NCBI GenBank assembly: GCA_016125135.1
Contig: WGMJ01000011.1
Coordinates: 1 to 64,000, forward strand
Length of the DNA stretch: 64,000 nucleotides
From: Alphaproteobacteria bacterium
GTDB taxonomy: Bacteria; Pseudomonadota; Alphaproteobacteria; Micavibrionales; Micavibrionaceae
Direction of reading: 5' to 3'
Part shown: positions 17,824-27,335 of the stretch, piece after piece
How the letters are laid out: the number at the start of each line of letters is the position of its first letter
Position numbering within the stretch: the first letter of the stretch is position 1
Notes under the pieces: model-generated
What the model was told of the DNA's origin: nothing
Seen by the model: the letters and a program-made list of their open reading frames with translations, nothing else
Database searches by the model: none
Program-made: the position numbers and the translations under genes

Positions 17824-18797
17824 CCTAGCTCCGGGTCTTTAGGGATTGCAGAGGCCTGCGTTTGCTTGCAGAGCGCCATAGGCAATTTATTCAATAGGGT
17901 TTGCGGTATAACAACACGTTCAACAGCAAAATTTGAAAACTCAATATGGCGCGTGTTTTTAGTGCGCGTACTATGTACTGTGCGCATACCGTTTTGCGGC
18001 ATTTGGCTTCCGCTATGGAATGTACTTGTAAAGCATGTATCGCCATGACTGAAGTTGTGGGCATTCCCGCGAAAATAAACCGGCACATCGTTTGGCGTAA
18101 TGTAATAAGAAACATTTGCAGGTAACGCTTGCGGTGCTTCAGGGCTTGTAAATTTGAAGCCTGATCGCCCCTCTGCTGCCTTTTTCAGGTCTTGATGGCT
18201 GCCAACATAAATAACAGTCCCACAATCTACGCCAGAAGATTTGGTAACCGTTCTGGCGATATGATTTTCATCAGCAAAACTGTCCTGATGCATATCTTCG
18301 TCTTTACCGTTCCATCTGAATTGAACGCATGAGTGAGAACTTGAGGCAGAAAGTAAGCCGCCAAAATTTGCATCATCGCGTGGAACATCGGGGTTACCAA
18401 GGACTTTATATCTCTCACCTTCAGCTGCATTTAACGCCATGGCGAGCTTGTCTTCGAAAATTGCCTGATGCTCGGCATTTTCTATTTTCTCGAGACATAC
18501 ACAGGCAGCAATTGATTGTAGTAGTTCAGCGGTTGCAAGATCGGGAATAGATCCCAAGATGCTTTTGCGTGCTGTTAAAACAAGAATTTCTGTCGCCACT
18601 GCGCGATCATCGGTAAAGGCAATGCCATCTTTAATAACGACATAGGCTTCACGCTGGGCAATAAGAGGGGCTGCTTGTGGTGGATTGGTATTTTCAATTT
18701 TGTATTTAATCTTGATGGTTTTGACGGCATCAAATTCCGTAGCGCTTTTAAATATCTGGCGTGCTGAGAGCGACTTATTGTGATCAGGCCGTGTCAT
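17820..18797 (-). CDS. Unknown protein with HxD...H...R pattern, paralogue B
   Basis: This 325-residue first gene of a two-gene minus-strand operon placed between rseP and bamA has MHQDS (His170, Asp172) and FHSGSQMPQNGMRTVH (His261, Arg272, His275), matching paralogue A in order and wording. It has a longer insertion between the two motifs. The pattern fits a double-stranded beta-helix Fe(II)/2-oxoglutarate oxygenase, but this is inferred from motifs only. It has no signal peptide. A TTGACA/TATTTT promoter lies so close to the ATG that the message would be leaderless, and I see no ribosome site. Confidence 0.75.
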   Translation of the reverse strand: MTRPDHNKSLSARQIFKSATEFDAVKTIKIKYKIENTNPPQAAPLIAQREAYVVIKDGIAFTDDRAVATEILVLTARKSILGSIPDLATAELLQSIAACVCLEKIENAEHQAIFEDKLAMALNAAEGERYKVLGNPDVPRDDANFGGLLSASSSHSCVQFRWNGKDEDMHQDSFADENHIARTVTKSSGVDCGTVIYVGSHQDLKKAAEGRSGFKFTSPEAPQALPANVSYYITPNDVPVYFRGNAHNFSHGDTCFTSTFHSGSQMPQNGMRTVHSTRTKNTRHIEFSNFAVERVVIPQTLLNKLPMALCKQTQASAIPKDPELG

Positions 18798-18804
18798 GGT
18801 CGAT

Positions 18805-18834
18805 AAAATAGCAAATAATATATAATTATGTCAA
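18805..18834 (-). promoter_or_regulatory. Promoter of the HxD...H...R gene pair
   Basis: On the minus strand TTGACA (18829-18834) is followed after 18 bases by TATTTT (18805-18810). The -10 box ends 8 bases before the ATG at 18797, so transcription would start at or next to the start codon. Confidence 0.55.
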
Positions 18835-18867
18835 TAATTTAGTTGCTTATTGCCAGAATCAGCCCCA

Positions 18868-18896
18868 TTGCATAAAAAGGCGACACAATATACCTT
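18868..18896 (+). promoter_or_regulatory. Putative promoter for bamA
   Basis: TTGCAT (18868-18873), a 17-base spacer and TACCTT (18891-18896) lie 40 bases before the bamA start. bamA needs its own promoter here because the inserted minus-strand genes separate it from rseP. The match is only moderate. Confidence 0.35.
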
Positions 18897-18935
18897 AACA
18901 AGGCTGATTAACCGATTTCCTCCGGGGTTCTTAAC

Positions 18936-21188
18936 GTGCGGATTCTTTTAAGTTTTCTTTTCTTTTTGGTGCTCACTTTTCCTGCCTTTGCCCAGCAGGT
19001 TAACCGTATCAATATTGTTGGTGCTGAACGTGTGGAACCGACCACAATCATGACCTACATGAACTTGCGTGAAGGCGACCAGCTTTCACAAGAAGCGCTT
19101 GATAATGCTCTTAGAAGCTTGTTCGCAACAGGATTGTTTGCCGATGTGCAGGTAACGCAATCTGCAGGGACAGTGACAGTTGCCGTCAAAGAAAACCCGA
19201 TCATTAGTGAAATCGCGTTTGAAGGTAATGACGAGCTTGAAGATAACGAATTGATGAACGAGATCCGCTTGCGCCCACGTCAGGTTTTCACGAAAAGCCG
19301 CGTGCAGGAAGATGTTGCAAGGCTGTTCCAAGTATACCAGCGTAACGGACGCTTTGCTGCAAAGATTGACCCCAAGATTATCCAACGTGACCAGAACCGC
19401 GTTGATCTTGTTTTTGAAATAAGCGAAGGCGCTGAAACTGAAATTGGTGGCGTTCGCTTTGTTGGTAACAAGCGCTATGGGGACGATGCGCTTCGTGATG
19501 TTGTCGCATCCAAGGAAAGCCGTTGGTACAATTTCCTATCCAGCAATGACCGTTACGATGCCGACCGCCTTTCATATGATGAAGAGCTGTTGCGTAAGTT
19601 CTACCTGTCGCAAGGCTATGTAGATTTCCGTGTGCTTTCATCGGTTGCAGAGCTTGCGCCTGACCAGAAATATTTCTTCATTACCTATACTGTAGAAGAG
19701 GGTGAACGTTATAAATTTGGCAAGGTTGATATCACTTCTGGTGTAACAGAGATTAAGCCCGATATGATTGCCGAAGAACGCACGACCGAAACCGGCGAAT
19801 GGTATGATGCTGATCAGGTCCAGAGCGATCTTGATAATATGACTGATATTCTTGGCAAGCAGGAATATGCTTTTGCAACGGTTCGCCCGCAAATGACGCG
19901 TAACCGTGATACCCAAACAGTAGATCTGACATACCGTGTCGAGCCCACGCCCAAGAATTTTGTTGAGAGCGTAAACATTGCCGGTAACATGCGGACAATG
20001 GATAAGGTTGTTCGTCGTGAAGTTGAAATGGTAGAAGGCGATGCTTTTAACAAGACAAAACTTGCTAAGACAGAGCAGAATTTGCGCAATCTGGATTACT
20101 TCGAAAAAGTTGAAGTAAAACCCGTTGCCGGTTCAGCGCCTGACCAAACGCAGATCGATATTAATGTTGAAGAAAAATCGACCGGTGAAATGTCGATCGG
20201 TGCTGGTTTCTCGACAACCGATGGTCCTCTAGCTGACTTCCGTATCCGCGAGCGTAACTTCATGGGTAAAGGACAAGATTTGCAATTTGCTACAACAATT
20301 GCCGGTGAAAGAACCGAGTTTGATGTAGGCCTGACAGAGCCTTACTTTATGGACCGCGACCTTGCTGCTGGTATTGACTTGTTCCACATGACACGCGACC
20401 TGCTTGATGAAAGCTCGTATAACCAGCGTAGAACGGGTGCAGGCTTGCGACTGGGCTACCCGCTATCAGAAAACTGGCGCCAGACTTTGCGCTACCGTTT
20501 AGAGCGTAACGATATTTTTGACATTCAAAACGGTGCTTCGCGTTACATTCGTGATCAGGAAGGCCAACGCGTCACTTCTGCATTCGGCCAAAGACTGACC
20601 TACGATACGCTTGATAACAGACAATTTCCGACTGAGGGCAATAGTTCGTGGATCGATGTTGAAGCTGCAGGCGCTGGTGGTGATGCACAATACATCTCTA
20701 CAAAACTTGGTTCGGTGCAGTATTTCCCTGTTGCAGAAAACTGGGTTTTCAGTCTTATGGGTGAGGTAGGGTCCATCAGTCCGCTTGGTGACTCTGATAT
20801 CCAGATTAACGAACGCTTCTTCCTTGGCGGTCAGAATTTTCGTGGCTTCGCACAAGCAGGCGTAGGTCCACGTGATACAGCCTCCGATGACGCGCTTGGT
20901 GGCCGTAAATTCTACCGCAGCACGGCCGAGCTTTCATTCCCGCTGGGGCTGCCTGAAGAATATGGCATTCAGGGCTATGCCTTCCATGATATGGGTTCTG
21001 TTTTTGACCTTGATGATGGCAATAACCCGAGCGTTGCAACCGATGCCTCACTCCGCGCAGCGGCAGGCGTTGGTCTATCATGGCGCTCGCCATTTGGTCC
21101 GCTACGTGTTGACCTCGGCTTCCCGTATCTGAAAGAAGATTACGATGAAGAAGAAATCTTCCAATTTAACTTCGGTACAAGATTCTAA
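18936..21188 (+). CDS. bamA: Outer-membrane protein assembly factor BamA
   Basis: This 750-residue Omp85 protein folds and inserts outer-membrane beta-barrels. It starts at GTG 18936 with a signal peptide (MRILLSFLFFLVLTFPAFA). Five POTRA domains cover about 20-420 (for example RINIVGAERVEPTTIMTYM and EIAFEGNDELEDNEL). The 16-strand barrel follows, with the loop-6 motif NFRGF near FFLGGQNFRGF and a terminal strand ending FNFGTRF (C-terminal Phe). Length is normal. It opens the bamA-skp-lpxD-fabZ-lpxA-lpxI-lpxB series. Confidence 0.97.
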   Translation: MRILLSFLFFLVLTFPAFAQQVNRINIVGAERVEPTTIMTYMNLREGDQLSQEALDNALRSLFATGLFADVQVTQSAGTVTVAVKENPIISEIAFEGNDELEDNELMNEIRLRPRQVFTKSRVQEDVARLFQVYQRNGRFAAKIDPKIIQRDQNRVDLVFEISEGAETEIGGVRFVGNKRYGDDALRDVVASKESRWYNFLSSNDRYDADRLSYDEELLRKFYLSQGYVDFRVLSSVAELAPDQKYFFITYTVEEGERYKFGKVDITSGVTEIKPDMIAEERTTETGEWYDADQVQSDLDNMTDILGKQEYAFATVRPQMTRNRDTQTVDLTYRVEPTPKNFVESVNIAGNMRTMDKVVRREVEMVEGDAFNKTKLAKTEQNLRNLDYFEKVEVKPVAGSAPDQTQIDINVEEKSTGEMSIGAGFSTTDGPLADFRIRERNFMGKGQDLQFATTIAGERTEFDVGLTEPYFMDRDLAAGIDLFHMTRDLLDESSYNQRRTGAGLRLGYPLSENWRQTLRYRLERNDIFDIQNGASRYIRDQEGQRVTSAFGQRLTYDTLDNRQFPTEGNSSWIDVEAAGAGGDAQYISTKLGSVQYFPVAENWVFSLMGEVGSISPLGDSDIQINERFFLGGQNFRGFAQAGVGPRDTASDDALGGRKFYRSTAELSFPLGLPEEYGIQGYAFHDMGSVFDLDDGNNPSVATDASLRAAAGVGLSWRSPFGPLRVDLGFPYLKEDYDEEEIFQFNFGTRF

Positions 21189-21219
21189 GATTTAACATTA
21201 ACAAAGGTGTGTAACTTCC

Positions 21220-21744
21220 ATGCGTAAACTCTCGCTTCTTCTTTTAACCCTTGCGTTCTTCATGCCGCATATGGCCCAAGCGGCCGATGTAAAAATTGGC
21301 GTCCTTGATACAGCTATTATCATGTCGAAAAGCAAGGCCGCACAAAGCCTGCAAAGCCAGCTAAAAACAACCCGCGATGCTTTTGACAAGGAAGTGGCGG
21401 ACTTTGACAAGAAAATGCAGGACAAGGAAAAGGCCCTGAAAGATCAGCAAGGCAAAGCCGACGCAGCCGAATTTGATAAGCAGCGTAAACAGGCTGAATC
21501 AGACTTTATTAAGGGTCGTGCGGCGCTTCAGCAGAAAAAGCTGAATATCGAGAAATCAATTACAGCGGCAACATCACAGATTCAGGAAAAGCTTGTTTCG
21601 ATCGTTGGTGATATCGCCAAGAAAGAAAAGCTCAACATAGTCCTGACACGTCAGCAGGTTGTAACAATGGACGAAAGCATGAACATTACCGACAAGGTTC
21701 TGGGGCAGCTTGACTCCAGCCTTCCCACGGTTTCATTGAAATAA
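21220..21744 (+). CDS. skp: Periplasmic chaperone Skp/OmpH
   Basis: This 174-residue protein has a signal peptide ending AQA (about residue 21). After the conserved beta strand VKIGVLDTAIIMSKSKAA comes a long charged alpha-helical region (about 45-120) rich in Lys, Asp and Gln that forms the tentacle-like coiled coil. The C-terminal strand is LNIVLTRQQVVTMD. Skp trimers hold unfolded outer-membrane proteins for BamA. It lies 31 bases after bamA and 9 bases before lpxD, as in most Gram-negatives. Confidence 0.93.
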   Translation: MRKLSLLLLTLAFFMPHMAQAADVKIGVLDTAIIMSKSKAAQSLQSQLKTTRDAFDKEVADFDKKMQDKEKALKDQQGKADAAEFDKQRKQAESDFIKGRAALQQKKLNIEKSITAATSQIQEKLVSIVGDIAKKEKLNIVLTRQQVVTMDESMNITDKVLGQLDSSLPTVSLK

Positions 21745-21753
21745 GAAAGAGCC

Positions 21754-22749
21754 ATGGCTGACCCTCGCTTTTTTCCGCCGCCTGCCCCTGTTGCTTTAGG
21801 GGTGCTTGCGGAAAAAACGGAAAGCCAACTAGCCGATCAATCCTGCCATCTTTACCAGATCACGGATGTCGCCGCGCTTGATAGTGCCGGTGAAGGTCAC
21901 ATCTCGTTCCTTGATAATGTAAAGTACAAAGACAAGTTCGCCGCCACAAAAGCAGGGGCTTGCTTTGTACGAGAAGAATTCCTACCACTTGCACCGCAAG
22001 GTGTTCGTTGCCTTGTATCACCAAACCCTTACCGCTCTTATGCATTGGCTGCGCAGTTGCTTTACCCCGAGTTTAAACCACCCCAAACAGTTGTTTCACC
22101 GCAGGCGGTTGTTGATGCTTCAGCCAAAATAGGGAAAGGCTGTTTCATTGAGCCTCATGTTTATATCGGGCCGAATGTCGAGATCGGTGATAATTGCCGT
22201 ATTCGAGCAGGCGCCTCTATTACGCATGCTCTTATCGGGAGCAACGTGCATATCTATCCGGGTGTGCGTATCGGGCAGGATGGCTTTGGCTTTGCGATGG
22301 ATCGTCGTGGTTTTGTAAAGGTGCCCCAACTTGGTCGTGTTGTTATTGGGAACGGGGTCGAGATTGGCTCTAATTCCTGTATCGACCGCGGTGCACTGGG
22401 TGATACGGTCATCGGGGATGGCACATGGATCGATAATCTGGTGCAGATAGGCCATAACGTCAAAGTCGGCCGTAATTGTGTCCTTATTGCCCAGTGCGGC
22501 ATTGCAGGCAGCACGGTGCTGGAAGATTTCGTTATTATTGCTGCTCAAGCTGGTGTGGCAGGGCACTTACATTTGGCCCAAAGGGCACGTGTAGGGGCTA
22601 AATCAGGCGTTATGCGGGATGTAGGAGCCGGTGAAGAGGTTTTAGGCATTCCAGCGGTACCAAAACGGGAGTTTTTCCGCCAAACAGCCAGTCTTGGAAG
22701 GTTGATCGAACGGGAAAAATCGTCTAGAAAACCTATTAATGACCAATGA
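21754..22749 (+). CDS. lpxD: UDP-3-O-(3-hydroxyacyl)glucosamine N-acyltransferase LpxD
   Basis: This 331-residue enzyme adds the second hydroxyacyl chain in lipid A synthesis. The N-terminal uridine-binding domain (about 1-105) contains [14 protein letters not shown] left-handed beta-helix of hexapeptide repeats runs from about 110 to 300 ([20 protein letters not shown]). The catalytic His lies in [14 protein letters not shown] near residue 235. It overlaps fabZ by 11 bases. Confidence 0.97.
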   Translation: MADPRFFPPPAPVALGVLAEKTESQLADQSCHLYQITDVAALDSAGEGHISFLDNVKYKDKFAATKAGACFVREEFLPLAPQGVRCLVSPNPYRSYALAAQLLYPEFKPPQTVVSPQAVVDASAKIGKGCFIEPHVYIGPNVEIGDNCRIRAGASITHALIGSNVHIYPGVRIGQDGFGFAMDRRGFVKVPQLGRVVIGNGVEIGSNSCIDRGALGDTVIGDGTWIDNLVQIGHNVKVGRNCVLIAQCGIAGSTVLEDFVIIAAQAGVAGHLHLAQRARVGAKSGVMRDVGAGEEVLGIPAVPKREFFRQTASLGRLIEREKSSRKPINDQ

Positions 22750-23206
22750 TCTGACCACCACCAATGAAGTGATCGACGTCAAGCGCATCATGGAAATGAT
22801 CCCGCATCGTTACCCCATGCTGCTGGTCGATAAAATTCTGGAATATACGCTCGGTGAGAGTGCTATAGGGCTCAAGAATGTCACAATCAATGAACCATTC
22901 TTTCAGGGCCATTTCCCCGGTGCGCCTATTATGCCAGGTGTACTGATTGTTGAAGCTATGGCACAAACAGCTGGTGTATTGGTTGTTAAAAGCATGGGCA
23001 AGGACGCCGAAGGCAAGCTTGTTTATTTCATGACAATCGATGAAGCACGCTTCCGCAAGCCTGTTGTACCAGGTGATAGCCTTTATATCCACGTGACCAA
23101 AGAACGTGCCCGCGGTAATATCTGGAAGTTCAAAGGCGAGGCCAAAGTCAACGGCGTAACCCATGCTGAAGCTATTTTCAGCGCTATGATCCTCGACCGC
23201 GAATAA
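22739..23206 (+). CDS. fabZ: 3-hydroxyacyl-ACP dehydratase FabZ
   Basis: This 155-residue hot-dog-fold dehydratase of fatty acid elongation carries active-site His58 ([13 protein letters not shown]) and Glu72 ([12 protein letters not shown]), with [11 protein letters not shown] upstream. It lacks isomerase activity, which is supplied by FabA elsewhere in this window. Placement between lpxD and lpxA is the classic arrangement that balances membrane fatty acid and lipid A supply. Confidence 0.98.
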   Translation: MTNDLTTTNEVIDVKRIMEMIPHRYPMLLVDKILEYTLGESAIGLKNVTINEPFFQGHFPGAPIMPGVLIVEAMAQTAGVLVVKSMGKDAEGKLVYFMTIDEARFRKPVVPGDSLYIHVTKERARGNIWKFKGEAKVNGVTHAEAIFSAMILDRE

Positions 23207-23273
23207 AGCCTCTGTAAAACGCTGCAACACCGTGTGAATTGCCGGTTTTCCGCCATTTTTCTACATTTATTCT

Positions 23274-24080
23274 ATGACGAGTACGATTCACCCAACTGCA
23301 GTTATTGATTCCAACGCCCGTATTGGCAATGGCGTAAATATTGGCGCCTATTGCGTTATCGGGCCTGATGTATGGTTGCACGATAATGTAACGCTCAAGC
23401 CCCATGTCGTCCTTGATGGCGATACTGAAATCGGCTCGGGGACAATCGTGTATTCTTTTGCATCTATTGGCGCGGCCCCACAAGATTTAAAATATAACGG
23501 TGAGAAAACAAAACTCGTTATCGGCAAAAATAACGTCATCCGCGAGCACGTTACAATGAACCCCGGCACAGTGCAGGGTGGTGGCGAAACACGCGTAGGT
23601 GATAACTCACTTTTTATGGTTGGCGTTCATGTGGCGCATGATTGTCAGCTCGGCAATAATATTGTCATGGCAAACAATGCAACGCTTGCTGGCCATGTGC
23701 ATGTTGGCAATAACGTAATCATTGGTGGCCTTTCGGCTGTTCATCAATGGATCCGCATTGGCGACTTTGCGATCATCGGCGGTATGTCAGGTGTCGAGAA
23801 TGATGTGATCCCGTTTGGCCGTGTAAAAGGCGAGCGTGCCTTCCTCGATGGTTTGAACATTATCGGTATGGAGCGCAACGGCTTCACAAAGGATCAAATT
23901 AAAGCAGCACAGCGCGCTTTTAATGAGCTCTTCGGTGAGCAAGACACGCTTGAGCAACGCTTGCAGAAGGCTGCTACAGATTACGCATCTGAAGAAGCCG
24001 TTATGCGTATTGTTGAATTTGCCCGCAACAAAACAAAATTCCCGCTATGTGCGCCTTCCCGCAAACAGAAAGCGGCGTAA
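23274..24080 (+). CDS. lpxA: UDP-N-acetylglucosamine O-acyltransferase LpxA
   Basis: This 268-residue enzyme catalyses the first lipid A step. The N-terminal left-handed beta-helix begins IHPTAVIDSNARIGNGVNIG. The catalytic His lies in MVGVHVAHDCQLGNN (about residue 124). The C-terminal alpha-helical domain contains IIGMERNGFTKDQI. Length is normal. The 67-base gap after fabZ holds nothing obvious. It overlaps lpxI by 34 bases. Confidence 0.97.
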   Translation: MTSTIHPTAVIDSNARIGNGVNIGAYCVIGPDVWLHDNVTLKPHVVLDGDTEIGSGTIVYSFASIGAAPQDLKYNGEKTKLVIGKNNVIREHVTMNPGTVQGGGETRVGDNSLFMVGVHVAHDCQLGNNIVMANNATLAGHVHVGNNVIIGGLSAVHQWIRIGDFAIIGGMSGVENDVIPFGRVKGERAFLDGLNIIGMERNGFTKDQIKAAQRAFNELFGEQDTLEQRLQKAATDYASEEAVMRIVEFARNKTKFPLCAPSRKQKAA

Positions 24081-24865
24081 AATCCGTCGGCATTATTGCT
24101 GGTGGCGGTACAGTGCCGCACCTGCTTGCTGAAAAACTTCAAGCGCAGGGCATCACGCCCTATATTGTTGCTATCAAGCCTTTTGCTGAAGAGCACTTAA
24201 AGAAATTTCCGCATCTGTTTATTCGTTTCGGGCAGGTTGGTAAAGCGCTAAACTGGCTGAAACAAAATAATGTGCAAACGCTTTTGTTTATCGGCGCACT
24301 CAAACGCCCGCCGCTCTGGAGCATCTGGCCTGACTTCACAGCTTTACGCCTTATATTAGCAGCGCTGTTAAAGAAGCAGGGTGATGATGCCCTCTTGCGA
24401 GGTGTAAAGGGTTTTATCGAGAATGAAGGTTTTACGTTTAAAGGTATTCATCATTTTATGCCTGAATATCTGGCAGGTAGCGGTGTTCTCGGCACTGTAA
24501 AGCCAGACGCAAATACCGATATCCAAATGGGCTTTACGGCTTCACAAGAGCTAGGCCGTAATGATATTGGCCAATCCGTTATTATCAAGGACGGGCAGGT
24601 TATAGGCCGTGAAGACAAGCACGGCACGAACCATTTGATAAAAACAAAAGGCGGGGCAGGTGCAATACTTGTAAAAACCTGCAAGCCGCAACAAGACCAT
24701 GACCTTGATATGCCAACAATTGGTGTGCAAACAATTATGCTGGCTGCCGAGAAGGGTATGAAAGGTATTGCTGTGCAGGCAGGCCTTACGCTTATTGTCA
24801 CGCCGGAAGAAACCATTAAAGCCGCGAATGAAAATAATATTTTCCTCTACGGTATTTCATCATGA
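24047..24865 (+). CDS. lpxI: UDP-2,3-diacylglucosamine diphosphatase LpxI
   Basis: This 272-residue enzyme hydrolyses UDP-2,3-diacylglucosamine to lipid X. It is the alphaproteobacterial replacement for LpxH. The N-terminal domain has a GIIAGGGTVPHLLAEKL nucleotide-site motif. The C-terminal DUF1009 domain contains SVIIKDGQVIGREDKHGTNHLI and VGVQTI-like (IGVQTIMLAAEKG) blocks with catalytic Asp. The ATG at 24047 is the nearest possible start, giving an unusually long 34-base overlap with lpxA. It overlaps lpxB by 4 bases. Confidence 0.95.
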   Translation: MCAFPQTESGVKSVGIIAGGGTVPHLLAEKLQAQGITPYIVAIKPFAEEHLKKFPHLFIRFGQVGKALNWLKQNNVQTLLFIGALKRPPLWSIWPDFTALRLILAALLKKQGDDALLRGVKGFIENEGFTFKGIHHFMPEYLAGSGVLGTVKPDANTDIQMGFTASQELGRNDIGQSVIIKDGQVIGREDKHGTNHLIKTKGGAGAILVKTCKPQQDHDLDMPTIGVQTIMLAAEKGMKGIAVQAGLTLIVTPEETIKAANENNIFLYGISS

Positions 24866-25926
24866 AGAAGCTTTTCATTATTGCAGGCGAGGCCTCGGGG
24901 GATCGTATTGGTGCGGCACTCATAAAAAAATACTACGCGCAAGGTTATGAGATCACAGGCATTGGCGGGCCGCTTATGGAAGAGGCTGGCCACTTTAAAA
25001 GCCTGTTCCCGATGACAGATCTTAGCGTTATGGGCATTGCCGAGATTTTGCCTAAATTGCTTTTGCTGCTTGGCCGTATTGATGAAACAAAGAAGGCACT
25101 TGCACGCTTTAAACCCGATATTGTGCTGACAATTGATAGCCCGGATTTTTCTTTCCGCATTCAAAAAGTTGTTAAAGATACACAAAAAATTCATGTCGTT
25201 GCACCAACAGTCTGGGCATGGCGGGCAGGCCGCGCAAAGAAGATCAGTAAGTTTCTGGATGAGCTATGGTGCCTCTTCCCGTTCGAGCCGCCTTATTTCG
25301 AAAAGCACGGACTAAAAACGCTTTATATAGGCCATCCGTTAACATGGGAGGCGTTGCCGGTAAAAGAAATGAATGTAAAGCCGCAAAGGCTCGGGATTTT
25401 TCTGGGAAGTCGCGATGGTGAAATACAGCGTCATGCTGATTTTTTTATGAAATCAATCAGGTCAATGAATGATGTTGAATTTATTTTCCCGACGCTTCCG
25501 CATCTGCATGAAAAGATAGAAAAGAAAGTGTTGGAGTACCTACACCCCGGCACGTTCACTGTTGTTTCAGATCCGCAAACAAAATGGGCTGACTTCCTTT
25601 ATTGTGATGTCGCTATAGCGGTTTCAGGTACAGTAGGGCTTGAACTGGCTTATTTAGGCGTGCCGCATATCATCGCTTATAAAATGAACTGGTTTACGGC
25701 CATGCTTGTGCGCTTACTGGTACGGGTAAAATTTGCACATCTGGCAAATATTATCCTCGGGAAACAAGTTGTACCCGAGTTTATTCAGGAGAATGCCACG
25801 CCTGAAAACATAAAGGCCGCCATCGGCGACCTTATGTCAGAGAATAGTTTATCAGCTATAAATCAAGCGGCTGATTTCGAGGCCTTACGCTCAGTGCTCG
25901 CACCGCGCTTATCTAGCGCTACGTAA
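24862..25926 (+). CDS. lpxB: Lipid-A-disaccharide synthase LpxB
   Basis: This 354-residue GT19 glycosyltransferase joins lipid X with UDP-diacylglucosamine. Conserved blocks include [46 protein letters not shown] and the C-terminal nucleotide-binding [23 protein letters not shown] (split by one or two substitutions). It is slightly shorter than E. coli LpxB (382). It ends 64 bases inside the converging gltA gene, so both C-termini share the same DNA. Confidence 0.95.
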   Translation: MKKLFIIAGEASGDRIGAALIKKYYAQGYEITGIGGPLMEEAGHFKSLFPMTDLSVMGIAEILPKLLLLLGRIDETKKALARFKPDIVLTIDSPDFSFRIQKVVKDTQKIHVVAPTVWAWRAGRAKKISKFLDELWCLFPFEPPYFEKHGLKTLYIGHPLTWEALPVKEMNVKPQRLGIFLGSRDGEIQRHADFFMKSIRSMNDVEFIFPTLPHLHEKIEKKVLEYLHPGTFTVVSDPQTKWADFLYCDVAIAVSGTVGLELAYLGVPHIIAYKMNWFTAMLVRLLVRVKFAHLANIILGKQVVPEFIQENATPENIKAAIGDLMSENSLSAINQAADFEALRSVLAPRLSSAT

Positions 25927-27197
25927 GGGCGTGGTTCGGCGCCTGTATAAAGCTGGCGTGGGCGGCAAATACGCATACCGGGGTCTTCCACCATTTCTTT
26001 CCACTGCGATACCCAGCCGGTTGTACGCGCCAAAGCAAACAACACTGTAAACATAGATGTCGGGAAGCCGATTGCCTTCAGGATAATACCTGAATAGAAA
26101 TCAACATTCGGGAAGAGTTTGCGGGAAACGAAATATTCATCCTGCAATGCAATCTTCTCAAGCTCCATGGCGAGCTCAAGCAGCGGGTCTTCAATGCCGA
26201 GGTCTTCCAACACTTCGTGGCATGATTCTTTCAGCACAGCTGCGCGCGGGTCATGGTTTTTATAAACACGGTGACCAAAGCCCATAAGGCGGAACGGGTC
26301 ATTCTTGTCTTTTGCACGGGCCAAAAATTCAGGAATACGGTCTTTATGGCCGATCTCGGCAAGCATCTCGAGAACTTCCTGGTTTGCACCACCATGTGAT
26401 GCCCCCCATAATGATGCAATACCGGCCGCGATACAGGCAAACGGGTTCGCCATAGACGAGCCTGATTGACGCACGGTTGATGTTGAGGCGTTTTGCTCGT
26501 GGTCAGCATGTAGAATAAAGATGCGGTCCATTGCTTTTGCAACAACGGGGTTCACTTTATAAGGCTCTGCTGGCACGGCGAAGGTCATATGGAGGAAATT
26601 CTCGGCATATGACAGGTCGTTGCGCGGATAAACAAACGGCTGGCCGATTGAATATTTGTATGTCATCGCGGCAAGCGTTGGTAATTTTGCAATCAGGCGG
26701 TGGGCTGAAATTTCACGCTGTGCAAGATCATGGATATCAAGCGAGTCGTGATAGAACGCTGAAAGCGCACCAACCACACCACACATAATCGCCATGGGGT
26801 GGGCATCACGGCGGAAACCACGGAAGAAGAACTGAAGTTGTTCATGTACCATCGTATGGTAGGTAATGTTATGGCTGAATTCTTTCAGTTGTTTTTCGCT
26901 TGGCAGATCTCCGTAAAGCAACAGGTAAGCCACTTCGATAAATGAACTCTTGCCTGCAAGGTCCTCAATACTATAGCCGCGGTGCATCAACTGGCCTTTT
27001 TCACCGTCAATAAAAGTAATGGCCGAAGGGCAGGAAGCTGTGGAGGTAAAGCTCGGGTCATACGAGAACATGTTCGTGGATTCATAAAGCTTGCGCATGT
27101 CGATAACATCGGGGCCGTAAGAGCCTTCGATCACCGGAAACTTGAAGCTTTCGCCGGTTGCGTCGTTTGTAAGGGTAAATGTTTTGCTGTCAGCCAT
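25863..27197 (-). CDS. gltA: Citrate synthase
   Basis: This 444-residue type II citrate synthase condenses oxaloacetate and acetyl-CoA. Catalytic blocks are [19 protein letters not shown] (His), [15 protein letters not shown] (His) and [10 protein letters not shown] (Asp). The N-terminal domain contains [20 protein letters not shown]. The family normally ends near RPRQLYTG...RxYVxxxxR. Here an additional tail of about 13 residues ([13 protein letters not shown]) runs into lpxB and creates a 64-base convergent overlap. A TATAAT promoter lies 28 bases upstream of the start. Confidence 0.97.
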   Translation of the reverse strand: MADSKTFTLTNDATGESFKFPVIEGSYGPDVIDMRKLYESTNMFSYDPSFTSTASCPSAITFIDGEKGQLMHRGYSIEDLAGKSSFIEVAYLLLYGDLPSEKQLKEFSHNITYHTMVHEQLQFFFRGFRRDAHPMAIMCGVVGALSAFYHDSLDIHDLAQREISAHRLIAKLPTLAAMTYKYSIGQPFVYPRNDLSYAENFLHMTFAVPAEPYKVNPVVAKAMDRIFILHADHEQNASTSTVRQSGSSMANPFACIAAGIASLWGASHGGANQEVLEMLAEIGHKDRIPEFLARAKDKNDPFRLMGFGHRVYKNHDPRAAVLKESCHEVLEDLGIEDPLLELAMELEKIALQDEYFVSRKLFPNVDFYSGIILKAIGFPTSMFTVLFALARTTGWVSQWKEMVEDPGMRICRPRQLYTGAEPRPYVALDKRGASTERKASKSAA

Positions 27198-27224
27198 GAG
27201 GGAAATCCTTGAAAAGATAAGAGA

Positions 27225-27253
27225 ATTATACGCCCCTTATTAAACGCCTTAAA
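27225..27253 (-). promoter_or_regulatory. Promoter of gltA
   Basis: On the minus strand TTTAAG (27248-27253) is followed after 17 bases by a perfect TATAAT (27225-27230), 28 bases before the gltA ATG. AAGGAT lies just before the start codon. Confidence 0.5.
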
Positions 27254-27278
27254 GGTGAAAAAAATGATAAATTTATTA

Positions 27279-27306
27279 TTGACATAAATTTATATCTCCC
27301 TAACAT
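27279..27306 (+). promoter_or_regulatory. Promoter of the 161-residue gene
   Basis: A consensus TTGACA (27279-27284) with a 16-base spacer precedes TAACAT (27301-27306), 30 bases upstream of the ATG at 27336. Confidence 0.6.
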
Positions 27307-27335
27307 TCAAGCCATAACTAGAGGAGACATAAAAA

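Noticed and set aside
22120-22566. Minus-strand open frame opposite lpxD
   Set aside because: Arises from the repeated hexapeptide codons of lpxD. No ribosome site and no domain.
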